Shown: positions 19,418-30,282 of the stretch, piece by piece
How the letters are laid out: every line of letters starts with the position of its first letter
How positions within the stretch are numbered: the stretch's first letter is position 1
Assembly: GCA_020160805.1 (NCBI GenBank)
Contig: JAIUPO010000021.1
Location: 1 to 64,000 of the forward strand
Source: Actinomycetota bacterium
GTDB lineage: Bacteria; Actinomycetota; Actinomycetes; Actinomycetales; Dermatophilaceae
Length of the DNA stretch: 64,000 nt
Direction: 5' to 3'
Notes under the pieces: model-generated
Seen by the model: the letters and a program-made list of their open reading frames with translations, nothing else
Database searches by the model: none
Told to the model about the DNA's origin: nothing
Position numbers and translations under genes: made by a program

Positions 19418-21210
19418 CGGGCGTTCTCCATGGGCACGAGCGCTGCGGACCGCATGAACGTCTCCGACTCTTTGGCGCAGGCGAAACGACGCGTCCCCAC
19501 CTCGGAGTCCGGCAAGGGCGGCACGTCGACGCAACGAACCAGCGGATGACCGGCCGATTCCGCTGCTTCCCCAGGAGCGAAGAGTTCCTCGGTCAGCTTC
19601 TCGCCTGCACGTAGGCCGGTGTAGGTGATCTCGATGTCGCGGCGTCCCGAAAGGCTGATCAGGGTGCGGGCGACGTCGAGGATCTTCATCGGCTCGCCCA
19701 TATCCAGCACCATCACGCGTCCATCGTCCCCGATGGCGGCGGACTGCAGCACCAGCTGGCAGGCCTCGGGGATCAGCATGAAATAGCGCTCGACATCCGG
19801 ATGGGTCACCGTCACCGGGCCGCCCTGCTCGATCTGCTGAGTGAACGCCGTGATCACCGAGCCGCGCGAGCCGAGGACATTGCCGAAGCGGACACTGACA
19901 TAGCGTCCGCCGCCCTGCGTCGCCTCGTGGGCGGTGAGCCGCTCGGTCAGGCGCTTGCTATATCCGAGGACGGACGAGGGGTTCGCCGCTTTGTCGGTAG
20001 AGATATTGACGAAGACCTCGACACCCGCCGCCCGGGCGGCTTTGAGCACGTTGAGGGTTCCGAGGACGTTGGTCTTCCACGCCTCCTCGGGATAGCTCTC
20101 GAGGAGGGGCAAGTGCTTCAGCGCGGCCGCGTGGAAGACCACATCGGGTCGGATGTCATTCATCACCTCGTGCATGCGCGCGGCATCGCGAATGTCGGCG
20201 AGCACGGTGTCGTCGCCGTCGAGCAGGCCGTGGCCCGCGAGCGTGAGTTGCGTTGCGTGCAATCCCGATTCGTCCCGATCGAGCATGACGAGGCGGCGTG
20301 GGTCGAAGCGTGCGACCTGGCGGCAGAGCTCCGATCCGATGGAGCCGCCGGCTCCCGTCACGAGCACGGTCTTGCCGCTGATGGTTCCAGAGATGGCGTC
20401 GGCGTCGAGGGCCACTTCGCCGCGGCCGAGCAGGTCGGCGAGGTCCAGGCTGCGCAGGTCCGTGTGCCTGACCGAGCCCAGCAGGTCGCGCGTGGGGGGC
20501 AGGACCCGCAGGTCGAGGTCGAGGGCAGCGGCGGCTTCGCGCAGCTCGTTCAGCAGTTCGCCGCTCGCGCTCGGGACGGCGACGGCGAGCATGGTTGCAC
20601 CCGAGAGGTGGGCCACCGACGCGAGATCGCCGCGCCCACCGCGCACCCGGATGCCGTCGATGCTCCACCGCCGCTTCGCCGGGTCGTCGTCGAGGACGGC
20701 GACCGGCGCCATTTGACTTGCCGGGTCGGTGATCAGGCTGCGGATGAGCTGGCGGCCACCGCGCCCGGCACCGAAGACGATGACGCGCTCGGCATCCTCG
20801 CGCGCGCCAGGTCGAGTCGTGCGCAGGCGCACCACGAAGCGCGCGCCGAACATGGCGAGGATCGCGATCAGCCCGCCGATCAGCGGCACCGAGCGCGGCG
20901 CCCACAAGGGCGAGGTGAACCAATTGATGGCGAAGGCCGGGACGACGGTCAGGGCGATGATGCGCAGCAGGTCGACGACTTCTTCGAGGGATCCCATGAC
21001 GTGACCGATGGCATACGGCCCCACGGTGAAGCCCGTCACCAGGTGGAGCACGACGACGAGGCCGACGAAAAGAGGCAGGCCCTCAGACACGTGCTCGAGG
21101 CGGAAGTCGAAGCGCAGCAGCACGGCGAGGGCGACCGCCACGATCCAGATCAGGACATCGAGAGCCGGCCATCGCCACCGCGCCAGAGCGTCAGGGGGGG
21201 TAGCGGGCAT
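19414..21210 (-). CDS. pglF: Membrane-bound UDP-GlcNAc 4,6-dehydratase, PglF/WbpM-like
   Basis: About 598 residues. There are four N-terminal membrane helices, a CoA-binding-like domain (VIVFGAGRGGRQLIRSLI) and a C-terminal dehydratase domain with VLVTGAGGSIGSELCRQV, STDKAANPSSVLGYSK and VRFGNVLGSRGSVI. Proteins of this build remove water from UDP-GlcNAc at the membrane, starting bacillosamine or similar sugar synthesis. The residue four before the catalytic-site Lys is Leu (VLGYSK), where PglF and WbpM have Met. The ATG at 21210 has a GAAAG-type ribosome site eight bases upstream and is preferred to a TTG at 21243. It is the first gene of the 13-gene operon. Confidence 0.88.
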   Translation of the reverse strand: MPATPPDALARWRWPALDVLIWIVAVALAVLLRFDFRLEHVSEGLPLFVGLVVVLHLVTGFTVGPYAIGHVMGSLEEVVDLLRIIALTVVPAFAINWFTSPLWAPRSVPLIGGLIAILAMFGARFVVRLRTTRPGAREDAERVIVFGAGRGGRQLIRSLITDPASQMAPVAVLDDDPAKRRWSIDGIRVRGGRGDLASVAHLSGATMLAVAVPSASGELLNELREAAAALDLDLRVLPPTRDLLGSVRHTDLRSLDLADLLGRGEVALDADAISGTISGKTVLVTGAGGSIGSELCRQVARFDPRRLVMLDRDESGLHATQLTLAGHGLLDGDDTVLADIRDAARMHEVMNDIRPDVVFHAAALKHLPLLESYPEEAWKTNVLGTLNVLKAARAAGVEVFVNISTDKAANPSSVLGYSKRLTERLTAHEATQGGGRYVSVRFGNVLGSRGSVITAFTQQIEQGGPVTVTHPDVERYFMLIPEACQLVLQSAAIGDDGRVMVLDMGEPMKILDVARTLISLSGRRDIEITYTGLRAGEKLTEELFAPGEAAESAGHPLVRCVDVPPLPDSEVGTRRFACAKESETFMRSAALVPMENAR

Positions 21211-21399
21211 TGTGGGCTTTCGTGACACTGGCGAGATCGCCAACGACTATAACGCACCACCCAAAGGCGTGCCACCTGAGCATTGTGCCTGCTGGTGGGC
21301 CTAGGGGCGAGACACCCCGACGACTCGTGCCCCGCGTGACGGACGGGTAATCTACGGCGAACCTCTTTCCCCCCTGCTCTCTGAGGACGCTTACGGCCC
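21211..21399. promoter_or_regulatory. Divergent control region between pglF and wzc-like genes
   Basis: This 189-base gap separates the leftward polysaccharide operon from the rightward kinase gene, so promoters for both should lie here. It is more A/T-rich than its surroundings around 21240-21260. A possible leftward -10 is TATAGT (minus strand, plus-strand positions 21247-21252), but no convincing -35 partner is visible. No operator or riboswitch was recognised. Confidence 0.4.
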
Positions 21400-22992
21400 G
21401 TGGAACTCCGTGACTATCTGCGCATCGCCCGCCTGCACTACAAGGCGATCCTGACCTTCATCGCCCTCGGCCTGCTGACGGCCTGGCTGGTGACATTGTT
21501 CACACCCCGTGTCTATGCCGCGACCGCCTCCGGGATGGTGCGCTCCGGCGTGGCCGACAGCCCCGCCGAGGAGTCCCTGGGGGACACGCTGGCCAAGTCG
21601 CGGGCCGTCGCCTATGTCGACGTCGCGAAGAGTCGTCCGGTGGCGCAGAAGGCCATCGACAAGCTCGGCCTCGACACCACGCCCGACGCCCTGATCTCCC
21701 ATATCACCGTCACCCAGCCGGTGCAGACGGCGACGATCAAAGTGCAGGCCCGGGCCGGGTCGCCGTCCGGAGCGCAGCAGTTGGCGGACACCTGGGTCGT
21801 GGCCTTGACCGAGCAGATCAAGGAGCTCGAGGACCCGGCAGGCAAGGGATCGAGCATCCGCATGATCCCCGTGGAGAACGCGGCGCTTCCTGGCGGGCCC
21901 GTCTCCCCGAATCCGGTGCGCAATCTCGCGCTCGGCTTCCTGCTCGGGGGGCTGGCCGGATCGGCATACGCCCTGCTGCGCTCCCGGATCGACCGTCGAA
22001 TCCGCGATGTCGACACGGTCACCCGGCAGTTCGGTGTCACCGTCGCCGGTGCCATCCCGGCGAGCGAAATCCTGCGCGGCAACGAGGAGGGGCACGTGCC
22101 CGTGGTCTTCGGGGGCCGGGGCGACAGCAAGCGCAGCCAGGTCGTGGAGTCCTTCCTCAAGATCCGCACCAACCTGCAGTTCATGGATATCGACAACCCG
22201 CCGCGGGTCATCGTCGTGACGAGCCCGCTGCCGGGTGACGGCAAGTCGACGGTCTCGGCCAATCTCGCCATCGCGCTCGCCGAGGCGGGCGAGTCGGTGA
22301 TCCTGCTCGACGGCGACCTGCGCCGCCCGGTGATCGCCGAATCCTTCGGCCTGCTCGAGGGCGCCGGCCTGACCGACCTGCTGACCGGGAAGGCCACCCT
22401 CGACGAGGTCGCCCAGCACCCGGCCCAGACCCCGAATCTCACGGTCGTCGGCGCCGGCAGCATCCCGCCCAACCCGAGCGAGCTGCTCGGCTCCAATGTC
22501 ATGCGCCAGCTGCTGCAGACCCTGCGCCGCAACCACATGATCATCGTCGACGCGCCGCCGCTGCTGCCCGTCACCGATGCTGCCGTGCTCACGGCCAATG
22601 CCGACGGTGCCCTCGTCGTCATCACCGCCGGCAAGACCCTCGACACCCAGCTCGACGGTGCCCTCACCAGCCTCGAGCAGGTCAACGGCCACGTGCTCGG
22701 TGTCATCTTCAACAAGATCGAGTCCGGCTTCGCCTCCGGCTATGGCAACTACGGCGGCTATGGCTACTACGGCTCGTATTACGGCCACGACGGGGCGAAG
22801 GGCAAGGGCAAGAAGGCCAAGGCCCCCGCGGCGCCCACCCCCGACGGCTACGACGGCCCGCCCCCCGTCGCCCGCTTCCCCGCGCCGGCCCCGCCGCCTC
22901 CGGGCTCCCTGGCCGACCGGATCGACGCCGGCGACGTCGACACTCCCGCCCCGGCCGGCGCCACCGCTTCCGACGCCCGGCCCGCCGACTGA
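21400..22992 (+). CDS. Wzz/Wzc-type bacterial tyrosine kinase and chain-length protein
   Basis: A 530-residue fusion. It has a membrane helix near residues 16-34 (ILTFIALGLLTAWLVTLF), an extracellular Wzz-like domain, and a second helix near 174-193. The cytoplasmic kinase has Walker A near 279 (PLPGDGKSTV), Walker A' near 304 (LLDGDLRRP) and Walker B near 381 (IIVDAPPLLPV). A tyrosine cluster follows at about 448-465 (GYGNYGGYGYYGSYYG), then a Pro/Ala-rich tail. Such BY-kinases autophosphorylate the tyrosine cluster and control polymer length with Wzy. No partner phosphatase gene is seen. The start is GTG, with GAGG about fourteen bases upstream. A decayed paralogue lies at 5817-7286. Confidence 0.92.
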   Translation: MELRDYLRIARLHYKAILTFIALGLLTAWLVTLFTPRVYAATASGMVRSGVADSPAEESLGDTLAKSRAVAYVDVAKSRPVAQKAIDKLGLDTTPDALISHITVTQPVQTATIKVQARAGSPSGAQQLADTWVVALTEQIKELEDPAGKGSSIRMIPVENAALPGGPVSPNPVRNLALGFLLGGLAGSAYALLRSRIDRRIRDVDTVTRQFGVTVAGAIPASEILRGNEEGHVPVVFGGRGDSKRSQVVESFLKIRTNLQFMDIDNPPRVIVVTSPLPGDGKSTVSANLAIALAEAGESVILLDGDLRRPVIAESFGLLEGAGLTDLLTGKATLDEVAQHPAQTPNLTVVGAGSIPPNPSELLGSNVMRQLLQTLRRNHMIIVDAPPLLPVTDAAVLTANADGALVVITAGKTLDTQLDGALTSLEQVNGHVLGVIFNKIESGFASGYGNYGGYGYYGSYYGHDGAKGKGKKAKAPAAPTPDGYDGPPPVARFPAPAPPPPGSLADRIDAGDVDTPAPAGATASDARPAD

Positions 22993-22994
22993 CG

Positions 22995-23077
22995 CGTGCC
23001 GCCCACGGGCGGGGCGGCACGGGGCATACGACCACGAGGGCGGGCTGCACGGGGGAGATCCCCGGCAGTCCGCCCTC
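22995..23077. terminator. Two hairpins between convergent wzc-like and cysQ genes
   Basis: The first hairpin has ten-base arms CGTGCCGCCC and GGGCGGCACG (22995-23021). The second (23036-23077) pairs GAGGGCGG with CCGCCCTC around an inner CGGGG/CCCCG stem. No T-tract follows either, which is common for actinobacterial terminators. They lie in the gap between two genes that face each other. Confidence 0.6.
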
Positions 23078-23107
23078 GTCTGTCGCTGCGAAAGCCTTTG
23101 CGGCGGC

Positions 23108-23866
23108 TCAGAATTCCAAGGTCGCGACCGCGGCAAGCACCTGCTCCGCCAGCTCCGGGCGGCAGACGATCAGATCGGGGAGCAGGACGTTCTCCTGGTT
23201 GTAGACCAGCGGCGAACCGTCGACGCGGCTCGTGTGCAGGCCGGCGTGCGCGGCGACGACGACCGGGGCGGCGGAGTCCCATTCATACTGCCCACCGGCG
23301 TGCACATAGGCGTCGGCCGAACCGTCGAGCACCGACATCGCCTTGACCCCCGCCGACCCCATCGGCACCAGCTCGGCGTCCAGGGCCTCGACGAGCGCCG
23401 GCAGCCAAGCCGGCGGACGCGAGCGGCTCACCGCGAGCCGGATCTTGCCCCCACTCGCCGGCGGCGGCGTGAGCGGCTCGGCCGTCGAATGCACGACACC
23501 GCGAGCCGGGATCGCGACCGCGCCGGCGACGAGCGCACCGGCCTCCCACAGGGCCACGTGCACGGCCCAGTCGTCGCGCGGCCGCTCGGAGAACTCGCGG
23601 GTCCCGTCCAGGGGATCGACGATCCATACGCGCTGCGCGGTGAGGCGGGCCTTGTCGTCGGCGCCCTCCTCCGACAGGACCGCGTCGTCGGGCCGGGCCT
23701 GCGCGAGCGCGGCCATGAGGAAGTCGTGCGAGCCGATATCGCCGGCGGACTTCAGCTCCTTGGGGTCGCCATCGGCGGGGAAGTCGGCGCGGATGCGCAG
23801 CAGCACCTCCCCGGCGTCGCGGGCGAGGTCGGCAGCCAGCTGGTGGTCGCTGCGGGGGTCGGTCAC
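23108..23866 (-). CDS. cysQ: 3'(2'),5'-bisphosphate nucleotidase, CysQ-like
   Basis: About 252 residues of the inositol-monophosphatase superfamily. The metal-binding motifs are LSEEGADD, the VWIVDPLDGTREF signature and YEWDSAAPVVVAAHAG near the C-terminus. The enzyme hydrolyses 3'-phosphoadenosine 5'-phosphate (PAP), the by-product of PAPS use. The GTG at 23866 is chosen because an AGGA site lies about six bases upstream, while the longer frame would run through a gene-free segment. It is the last gene of a cysC, TauE-like, cysQ group, so a role in PAPS turnover is more likely than inositol phosphate hydrolysis. Confidence 0.85.
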   Translation of the reverse strand: MTDPRSDHQLAADLARDAGEVLLRIRADFPADGDPKELKSAGDIGSHDFLMAALAQARPDDAVLSEEGADDKARLTAQRVWIVDPLDGTREFSERPRDDWAVHVALWEAGALVAGAVAIPARGVVHSTAEPLTPPPASGGKIRLAVSRSRPPAWLPALVEALDAELVPMGSAGVKAMSVLDGSADAYVHAGGQYEWDSAAPVVVAAHAGLHTSRVDGSPLVYNQENVLLPDLIVCRPELAEQVLAAVATLEF

Positions 23867-23933
23867 GTGGTCCTGCTTCCTGGGGTTGTATGCCGTGTCG
23901 GCCGTCCGTGGGCGGCCGGCGGTGCGGGGTGGC

Positions 23934-24905
23934 TCAGTGGGCGTCGGGCGGGGCGGGGGCGCCGACGCGTTCGGGATGCTGGGCGATGCCCTCGCGGCGC
24001 CCGATGGGCACATGGATGAACGCGCGGCGGCCGTGGGCGTGCTTGAGCATGCCCCACGCGACCGGGCCGAGGATGAGCAGCGCCGCGCCGATGATGCCGA
24101 CCCACACCGGAGGCACCTTCAGCAGGCCTAGGCCGGTCAGCGTCAGCACAATGGCGATGCCGCGGCGCAGGATCGACTGTGAGATGTGTGCGGCCAGGCG
24201 GGCGCCGAGGAAGGTGCCGGGGCTGCCGCCGATGATAAGAGGGAGCAGGATCGACCAGTCCATGCCCGTCACGAGCACGTGCGAGATCGCGGCGGACATG
24301 ACCAGCGGGATCGCCTGCACGAGGTCGGTGCCGACGAGGCGGCGAGCCGACAAGGTGGGATAGAGCAGCAGCAGGCTGATCATGATCAGCGACCCCGAGC
24401 CGACGCTCGTCAACCCGACCAGCAGGCCACCGATGGCGCCGACAATGAGGGTGGGGATCGGCTTGACGGCCGGGTCGGGCCGGTTCTCGTCGGTGTAGTC
24501 CCCGCGGCGCATCTCCAAATAGATGCGGAAGGTGAAAGTCGACGCGGTCAGCAGCAGCGCGAAACCGATGGCCTTCTTCAAGAAGGCCTGTTGATCTTCT
24601 GGCTCACCGACGGCCGCGATGATCCAGGCGCCGGCAAAGGCCATCGGCACCGATCCGAGGATCAACCATTTCGCGAGCTTGAGGTTGGGGGAGCCGTGCT
24701 TGTAATGCACCGCCGCGCCGACGGACTTATTCACCGCGGCCGCCACCAGGTCGTTGGCCACGGCGGCGGTCGGCGGGATCCCGAGGAAGATCAGGGCGGG
24801 TGTCATCAGCGCGCCGCCGCCCATGCCGGTCAGGCCGACGACGATCCCGATGAGGAAGGCGACGGCCAACAGGCCGGGTGTGTCCGGCGTGATCAGATCG
24901 CCCAT
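23934..24905 (-). CDS. TauE/SafE (TSUP) family membrane transporter
   Basis: A 323-residue membrane protein with eight or so helices and the paired glycine-rich motifs of the family, VVGLTGMGGGALMTPALIFL at the start and LLVGLTSVGSGSLIMISLLL in the middle. TSUP proteins export sulfite, sulfoacetate and similar anions, or take up sulfur compounds. The start overlaps the end of the APS kinase gene by 13 bases, and cysQ follows, so a link to sulfate activation is likely. Direction and substrate are not shown by sequence. The C-terminus ends with a Pro/Ala-rich tail outside the membrane domain. Confidence 0.87.
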   Translation of the reverse strand: MGDLITPDTPGLLAVAFLIGIVVGLTGMGGGALMTPALIFLGIPPTAAVANDLVAAAVNKSVGAAVHYKHGSPNLKLAKWLILGSVPMAFAGAWIIAAVGEPEDQQAFLKKAIGFALLLTASTFTFRIYLEMRRGDYTDENRPDPAVKPIPTLIVGAIGGLLVGLTSVGSGSLIMISLLLLYPTLSARRLVGTDLVQAIPLVMSAAISHVLVTGMDWSILLPLIIGGSPGTFLGARLAAHISQSILRRGIAIVLTLTGLGLLKVPPVWVGIIGAALLILGPVAWGMLKHAHGRRAFIHVPIGRREGIAQHPERVGAPAPPDAH

Positions 24906-26101
24906 TCCACAGTCTCCTCCACGTGCATATGCCCCCGACGGCGAAGCAGTTCAAGCACCTGCTGGACTGCGGCGTCGATGGTAAGGCCTGTGGTGTCAAT
25001 CGCGATATCGGCGTCCGTCGGCTCCTCATACGGGCTGGAGATGCCGGTGAACTCCGGGATCTCGCCGCGGCGCGCCTTGGCATACAAACCCTTGCGGTCG
25101 CGGCGCTCGCACTCGGCGAGCGGGGTAGCGATGTGCACGAGCAGGAAGTCCCCGCCGGCCTCGGTGACCATATGACGCACGGCCTCGCGGGTCGCGGCGA
25201 AGGGCGCGATGGGGGAGCAGATCGCGATACCGCCGTGCCGGGAGATCTCGGCGCCCACCCAGCCGATCCGGCGGATATTGGTCTCCCGGTCGGCCGCGGA
25301 GAAGCTCAGGCCGGCGGAGAGGTGGCGGCGCACCAGGTCGCCGTCGAGCAGCGTCACGCCGCGCGTTCCGTCCTCCACAATGGCGTCGCGCACACTGCGC
25401 GCGATCGTCGACTTGCCGGATCCGGACAGACCGGTGAAGAACAACACGAGTCCGTGCCGGTGCTCGCCGGTATGCCGTGGGGGCAGGTTGATCACCTCCC
25501 CGCTGGTGTATGCCGCGAGCACCGCCTCCCGCTTTGCCCGCGAGGTGCGGCGATCCAGCGGGATCGCGATGACATCGCCGCGCCCCATCCGGGCGGTGGC
25601 GGCCAGGGCCGAGCGGATCAGGGCGACACCGGTGGAGTGGGCGGCCAGGGTCGGTCCGGCGAGCACCAGAAAGCACAGGGGGCGATGACCTGCCGTGGCG
25701 GCGATCTCGAGCAGGTCCTCGGTGCTCAAGGGCCGGTCCACGACGACGGCGACCAGGTCGGGAGCGCTCACGGAGCCGGGCGCGAGATAGAAGCGCTCGA
25801 AGGTGCGCGGCGAGGGCTTGCCGATCCAGGTCGGTGCGCCCGCGAGCACCAGGCCGCCGCACTCGCAATCGCGGCCGGTGGCCTCGAAGCGCACCAATGG
25901 CACACCCTCGGGGTCGACGATCTCCACCCCACCGGCGGCGCGGGCGGTGGCGGCGATCTCGGCGGGGACGTGCACCTCAAGCGCGCCGTCCGGGCGCACG
26001 TCGTGCTGCGGAGCGAAGGCGCCGACACGCAACAGTTCGAGGTCATCAAGGATGTCCGGGGCGGGACAGAACTGCGGAAGGCTGGGAGAGGCCGAGGTCA
26101 C
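24893..26101 (-). CDS. cysC: Adenylyl-sulfate kinase with sulfurylase-like N-terminal part
   Basis: The 402-residue protein is twice the length of a plain APS kinase. The C-terminal 190 residues are the kinase: Walker A near residue 224 (FFTGLSGSGKSTIARSV), LLDGDLVRRHLSAGLSFS, then YAKARRGEIPEFTGISSPYE. It phosphorylates adenylyl sulfate to PAPS. The first 200 residues look like a reduced ATP-sulfurylase module (LELLRVGAFAP, then GPTLAAHSTGVALIRSALAA), but the sulfurylase active-site HxxH-type motifs are not evident, so this half may be regulatory. The GTG is preceded by CACAAT seven bases away. It leads the group with the TauE-like and cysQ genes. Confidence 0.87.
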   Translation of the reverse strand: MTSASPSLPQFCPAPDILDDLELLRVGAFAPQHDVRPDGALEVHVPAEIAATARAAGGVEIVDPEGVPLVRFEATGRDCECGGLVLAGAPTWIGKPSPRTFERFYLAPGSVSAPDLVAVVVDRPLSTEDLLEIAATAGHRPLCFLVLAGPTLAAHSTGVALIRSALAATARMGRGDVIAIPLDRRTSRAKREAVLAAYTSGEVINLPPRHTGEHRHGLVLFFTGLSGSGKSTIARSVRDAIVEDGTRGVTLLDGDLVRRHLSAGLSFSAADRETNIRRIGWVGAEISRHGGIAICSPIAPFAATREAVRHMVTEAGGDFLLVHIATPLAECERRDRKGLYAKARRGEIPEFTGISSPYEEPTDADIAIDTTGLTIDAAVQQVLELLRRRGHMHVEETVEWAI

Positions 26102-26108
26102 TTGCCTA

Positions 26109-26114
26109 ATTGTG
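26109..26114 (-). promoter_or_regulatory. -10 box of a leaderless promoter, cysC
   Basis: On the minus strand CACAAT is followed by seven bases and the GTG at 26101. There is no ribosome-binding site, so the message probably starts at the start codon. Confidence 0.55.
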
Positions 26115-26195
26115 CCATCGCCTCGGCGGTGCCCCTTCCGTCCGCACTGGCCAAGGGGGGAGCCCGTTCACGGTGCGGGCGAGCGCCAGGGTCGC

Positions 26196-27371
<1,176 letters not shown>

Positions 27372-27377
27372 CCCCGG

Positions 27378-27383
27378 AGTCTA
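27378..27383 (-). promoter_or_regulatory. -10 box of a leaderless promoter, galK
   Basis: Minus-strand TAGACT, six bases before the galK ATG at 27371. It faces the trpS promoter element 44 bases to the right. Confidence 0.6.
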
Positions 27384-27426
27384 TTGACCGATCCTTATCC
27401 GTTTGGGCTGCCCCGGCGCCGGCTGA

Positions 27427-28458
<1,032 letters not shown>

Positions 28459-28489
28459 CCTCACGTTTCCGCCCGGCTCATCCCGCGAG

Positions 28490-28495
28490 TAACCT
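28490..28495 (+). promoter_or_regulatory. -10 box of a near-leaderless promoter, LigT-like gene
   Basis: TAACCT followed by eight bases and the ATG at 28504. The start of transcription would fall at or within two bases of the start codon. Confidence 0.5.
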
Positions 28496-28503
28496 CCTGC
28501 CTC

Positions 28504-29019
28504 ATGCTCACGATCGGGATCTCCATCGAGGTGCCCGAGCCCTATGGCGGCTACCTGCAGGACGCCCGGGAAGCCTTCGGGGATCCCTTGGCCCGCGCCA
28601 TACCGGCGCACATCACCCTCCTGCCGCCGACGGTCATCGATCCGGCGGACGCGGCGCCGGTCGCCGGGCACCTGGCCGAGGTCGCGACGGCATACGCGCC
28701 CTTCGATGTGATCCTCTCGGGGACCGGCACCTTCCGGCCGGTCTCCCCGGTCGCCTTCGTGGCGCTGGCGAGCGGTGCCGAGCAGTGCGCGGCGCTGGAG
28801 AGCGCGGTGCGTGCGGGTCCGCTCGCGCGCGAACTCGACTTCCCCTATCACCCTCATGTGACCATCGCTCATCACCTCGACGATGCCGCGCTCACCCGCG
28901 CGCAAGCCCAGCTGGCGAATTTCCGCGCCGCCTTTCGGGTTTCGGCGCTCCATCTCTATCACCATGGTGACGACGAGATCTGGCGCCCGGTGCAGGCCTT
29001 CGACCTGACCGGGGTCTGA
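28504..29019 (+). CDS. 2'-5' RNA ligase-like 2H phosphoesterase
   Basis: A 171-residue protein with the two HxTx motifs that define the 2H superfamily, AHITLLPPTV near residue 36 and HPHVTIAHHL near residue 118. Members join or cleave RNA 2'-5' bonds or hydrolyse cyclic phosphates of nucleotides. The cellular substrate of this group in actinobacteria is not known. The next gene, a YihY-like membrane protein, begins 21 bases later with a ribosome site, so the two are likely co-transcribed. Confidence 0.85.
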   Translation: MLTIGISIEVPEPYGGYLQDAREAFGDPLARAIPAHITLLPPTVIDPADAAPVAGHLAEVATAYAPFDVILSGTGTFRPVSPVAFVALASGAEQCAALESAVRAGPLARELDFPYHPHVTIAHHLDDAALTRAQAQLANFRAAFRVSALHLYHHGDDEIWRPVQAFDLTGV

Positions 29020-29040
29020 GCAACGAGCGGGAGGACGGCG

Positions 29041-30165
29041 ATGGGTGGCATCAAGGCGCTGTGGGGACGCTTCCAGGCCACTCCGGTGTGGCGGGCCTGG
29101 AAGCGGTATGGCGATGCGCGCGGCAATCTACTCGCCGGCGGCGTGACCTATTTCGCCTTCTTCTCACTCTTTCCCGCCATTGCCCTCGGCTTCACGATCT
29201 TCGGCCTGGTCTTGCAGGGGCAGCCGGACCTGCTGGCCAAGGTGGAGGACGCCATCGACAAGCAGCTGCCCGGTTTCGTGCAGACCGCGGACAATCCCGA
29301 CGGGCTCATCCCGCTGGCCATCCCCAGCGGGAGCACGCTCAGCCTCACGGCCTTGATCGGTGTCGTCGGTCTGCTGTGGGCCGGCTTGGGCTGGTTGGAT
29401 GCGCTGCGAGGCGGCATCCGGGCGATCTTCGGTGTCCCGGGGCAGCCCGGCAATATCGCGATGAACAAGCTGCGGGATCTGCTCGTGCTGGCCACCTTGG
29501 GGGTCGGTGTCGTCCTATCGGCCGTGATCAATGCGGCGACCAGTGCCATCGCTCAGCAACTGGCTGATCTTGTGGGCCTCGGGGGGCAGGCCTGGCTGAT
29601 CAGCGGGGTCGGTCTGGTGGTGTCCTTCCTGGCCAATGCCCTGCTGGTGGCGTTGATGCTGCGGGTGCTCTCGGGCGTCGACCTGCCGTGGCCGAGGCTG
29701 CGCAATGGCGCCCTCTTCGGCGGCATCGCCTTGACGCTTCTGCAGACCTTCGGCACCCGCTTGATCGCCGGAACGATGGGCAACAAACTCTTTGCCTCCA
29801 TTGCCCTGGTCGTCGGGCTGCTGGCCTTCTTGAACTTCATCGCTCGCGCCATGCTCTTGTCGGCGGCGTGGGCGGCCAACGACATCGACGATCTGGCCGG
29901 CGCCCAGGCCGCGGTCAGCGAGGGCGAGTCCGCCAAGCTGGCTGAAGGCCCGCCCACCCGTGCCGAGGCCGCCCGCGAATGGACAGCTCGCTCGCCCTCG
30001 CTGCTCCCCGTCGACCCGGGGGCCCGCGCTGCCCTCGGCTTGCCGACGCTCGACCAGCGGGCTGCCGACAAGGTCTCGGTGGCCTCTGGCGCAGTGCTGG
30101 GCGCCGCCGCGACGGCCGCCGTTGGCGCCCTTCTCGGCGCCGCCCGCTCCCTGCGCCGCCGCTGA
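29041..30165 (+). CDS. YihY/BrkB family inner-membrane protein
   Basis: The 374-residue protein has about six membrane helices in the first 290 residues and the family start pattern (RAWKRYGDARGNLLAGGVTY then FAFFSLFPAIALG). A hydrophilic Ala-rich C-terminal region follows, ending with a short helix and RSLRRR. The family was once called ribonuclease BN by mistake. Its function is unsettled, with virulence and transport roles proposed. GGGAGGA lies five bases before the ATG. A 24-residue stretch before the last helix is rich in Ala and may be flexible. Confidence 0.85.
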   Translation: MGGIKALWGRFQATPVWRAWKRYGDARGNLLAGGVTYFAFFSLFPAIALGFTIFGLVLQGQPDLLAKVEDAIDKQLPGFVQTADNPDGLIPLAIPSGSTLSLTALIGVVGLLWAGLGWLDALRGGIRAIFGVPGQPGNIAMNKLRDLLVLATLGVGVVLSAVINAATSAIAQQLADLVGLGGQAWLISGVGLVVSFLANALLVALMLRVLSGVDLPWPRLRNGALFGGIALTLLQTFGTRLIAGTMGNKLFASIALVVGLLAFLNFIARAMLLSAAWAANDIDDLAGAQAAVSEGESAKLAEGPPTRAEAAREWTARSPSLLPVDPGARAALGLPTLDQRAADKVSVASGAVLGAAATAAVGALLGAARSLRRR

Positions 30166-30207
30166 CGACCGGCCCGAGCGAGCGGGCGCCGCGCCCCAGC
30201 GGGTGCT

Positions 30208-30282
30208 GAGCCGAGCGGGCTTCGTGAGTGCGAGCGGGGTTTGTGTCGAGCCGAGCGGGTCTTGTGAGTGCGAGCGGGGCTA
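30208..30282 (+). repeat. Two 35-base direct repeats, 40-base period
   Basis: Copies at 30208-30242 and 30248-30282 share the pattern GAGCCGAGCGGG, then TTGTGAGTGCGAGCGGGG in the second copy, with three or so differences. They lie after the YihY-like gene and before manC. No open frame explains them. Confidence 0.65.

Noticed and set aside
23108-26101. Sulfotransferase within the PAPS group
   Set aside because: No P-loop sulfotransferase motif was found in any of the three genes or their neighbours.
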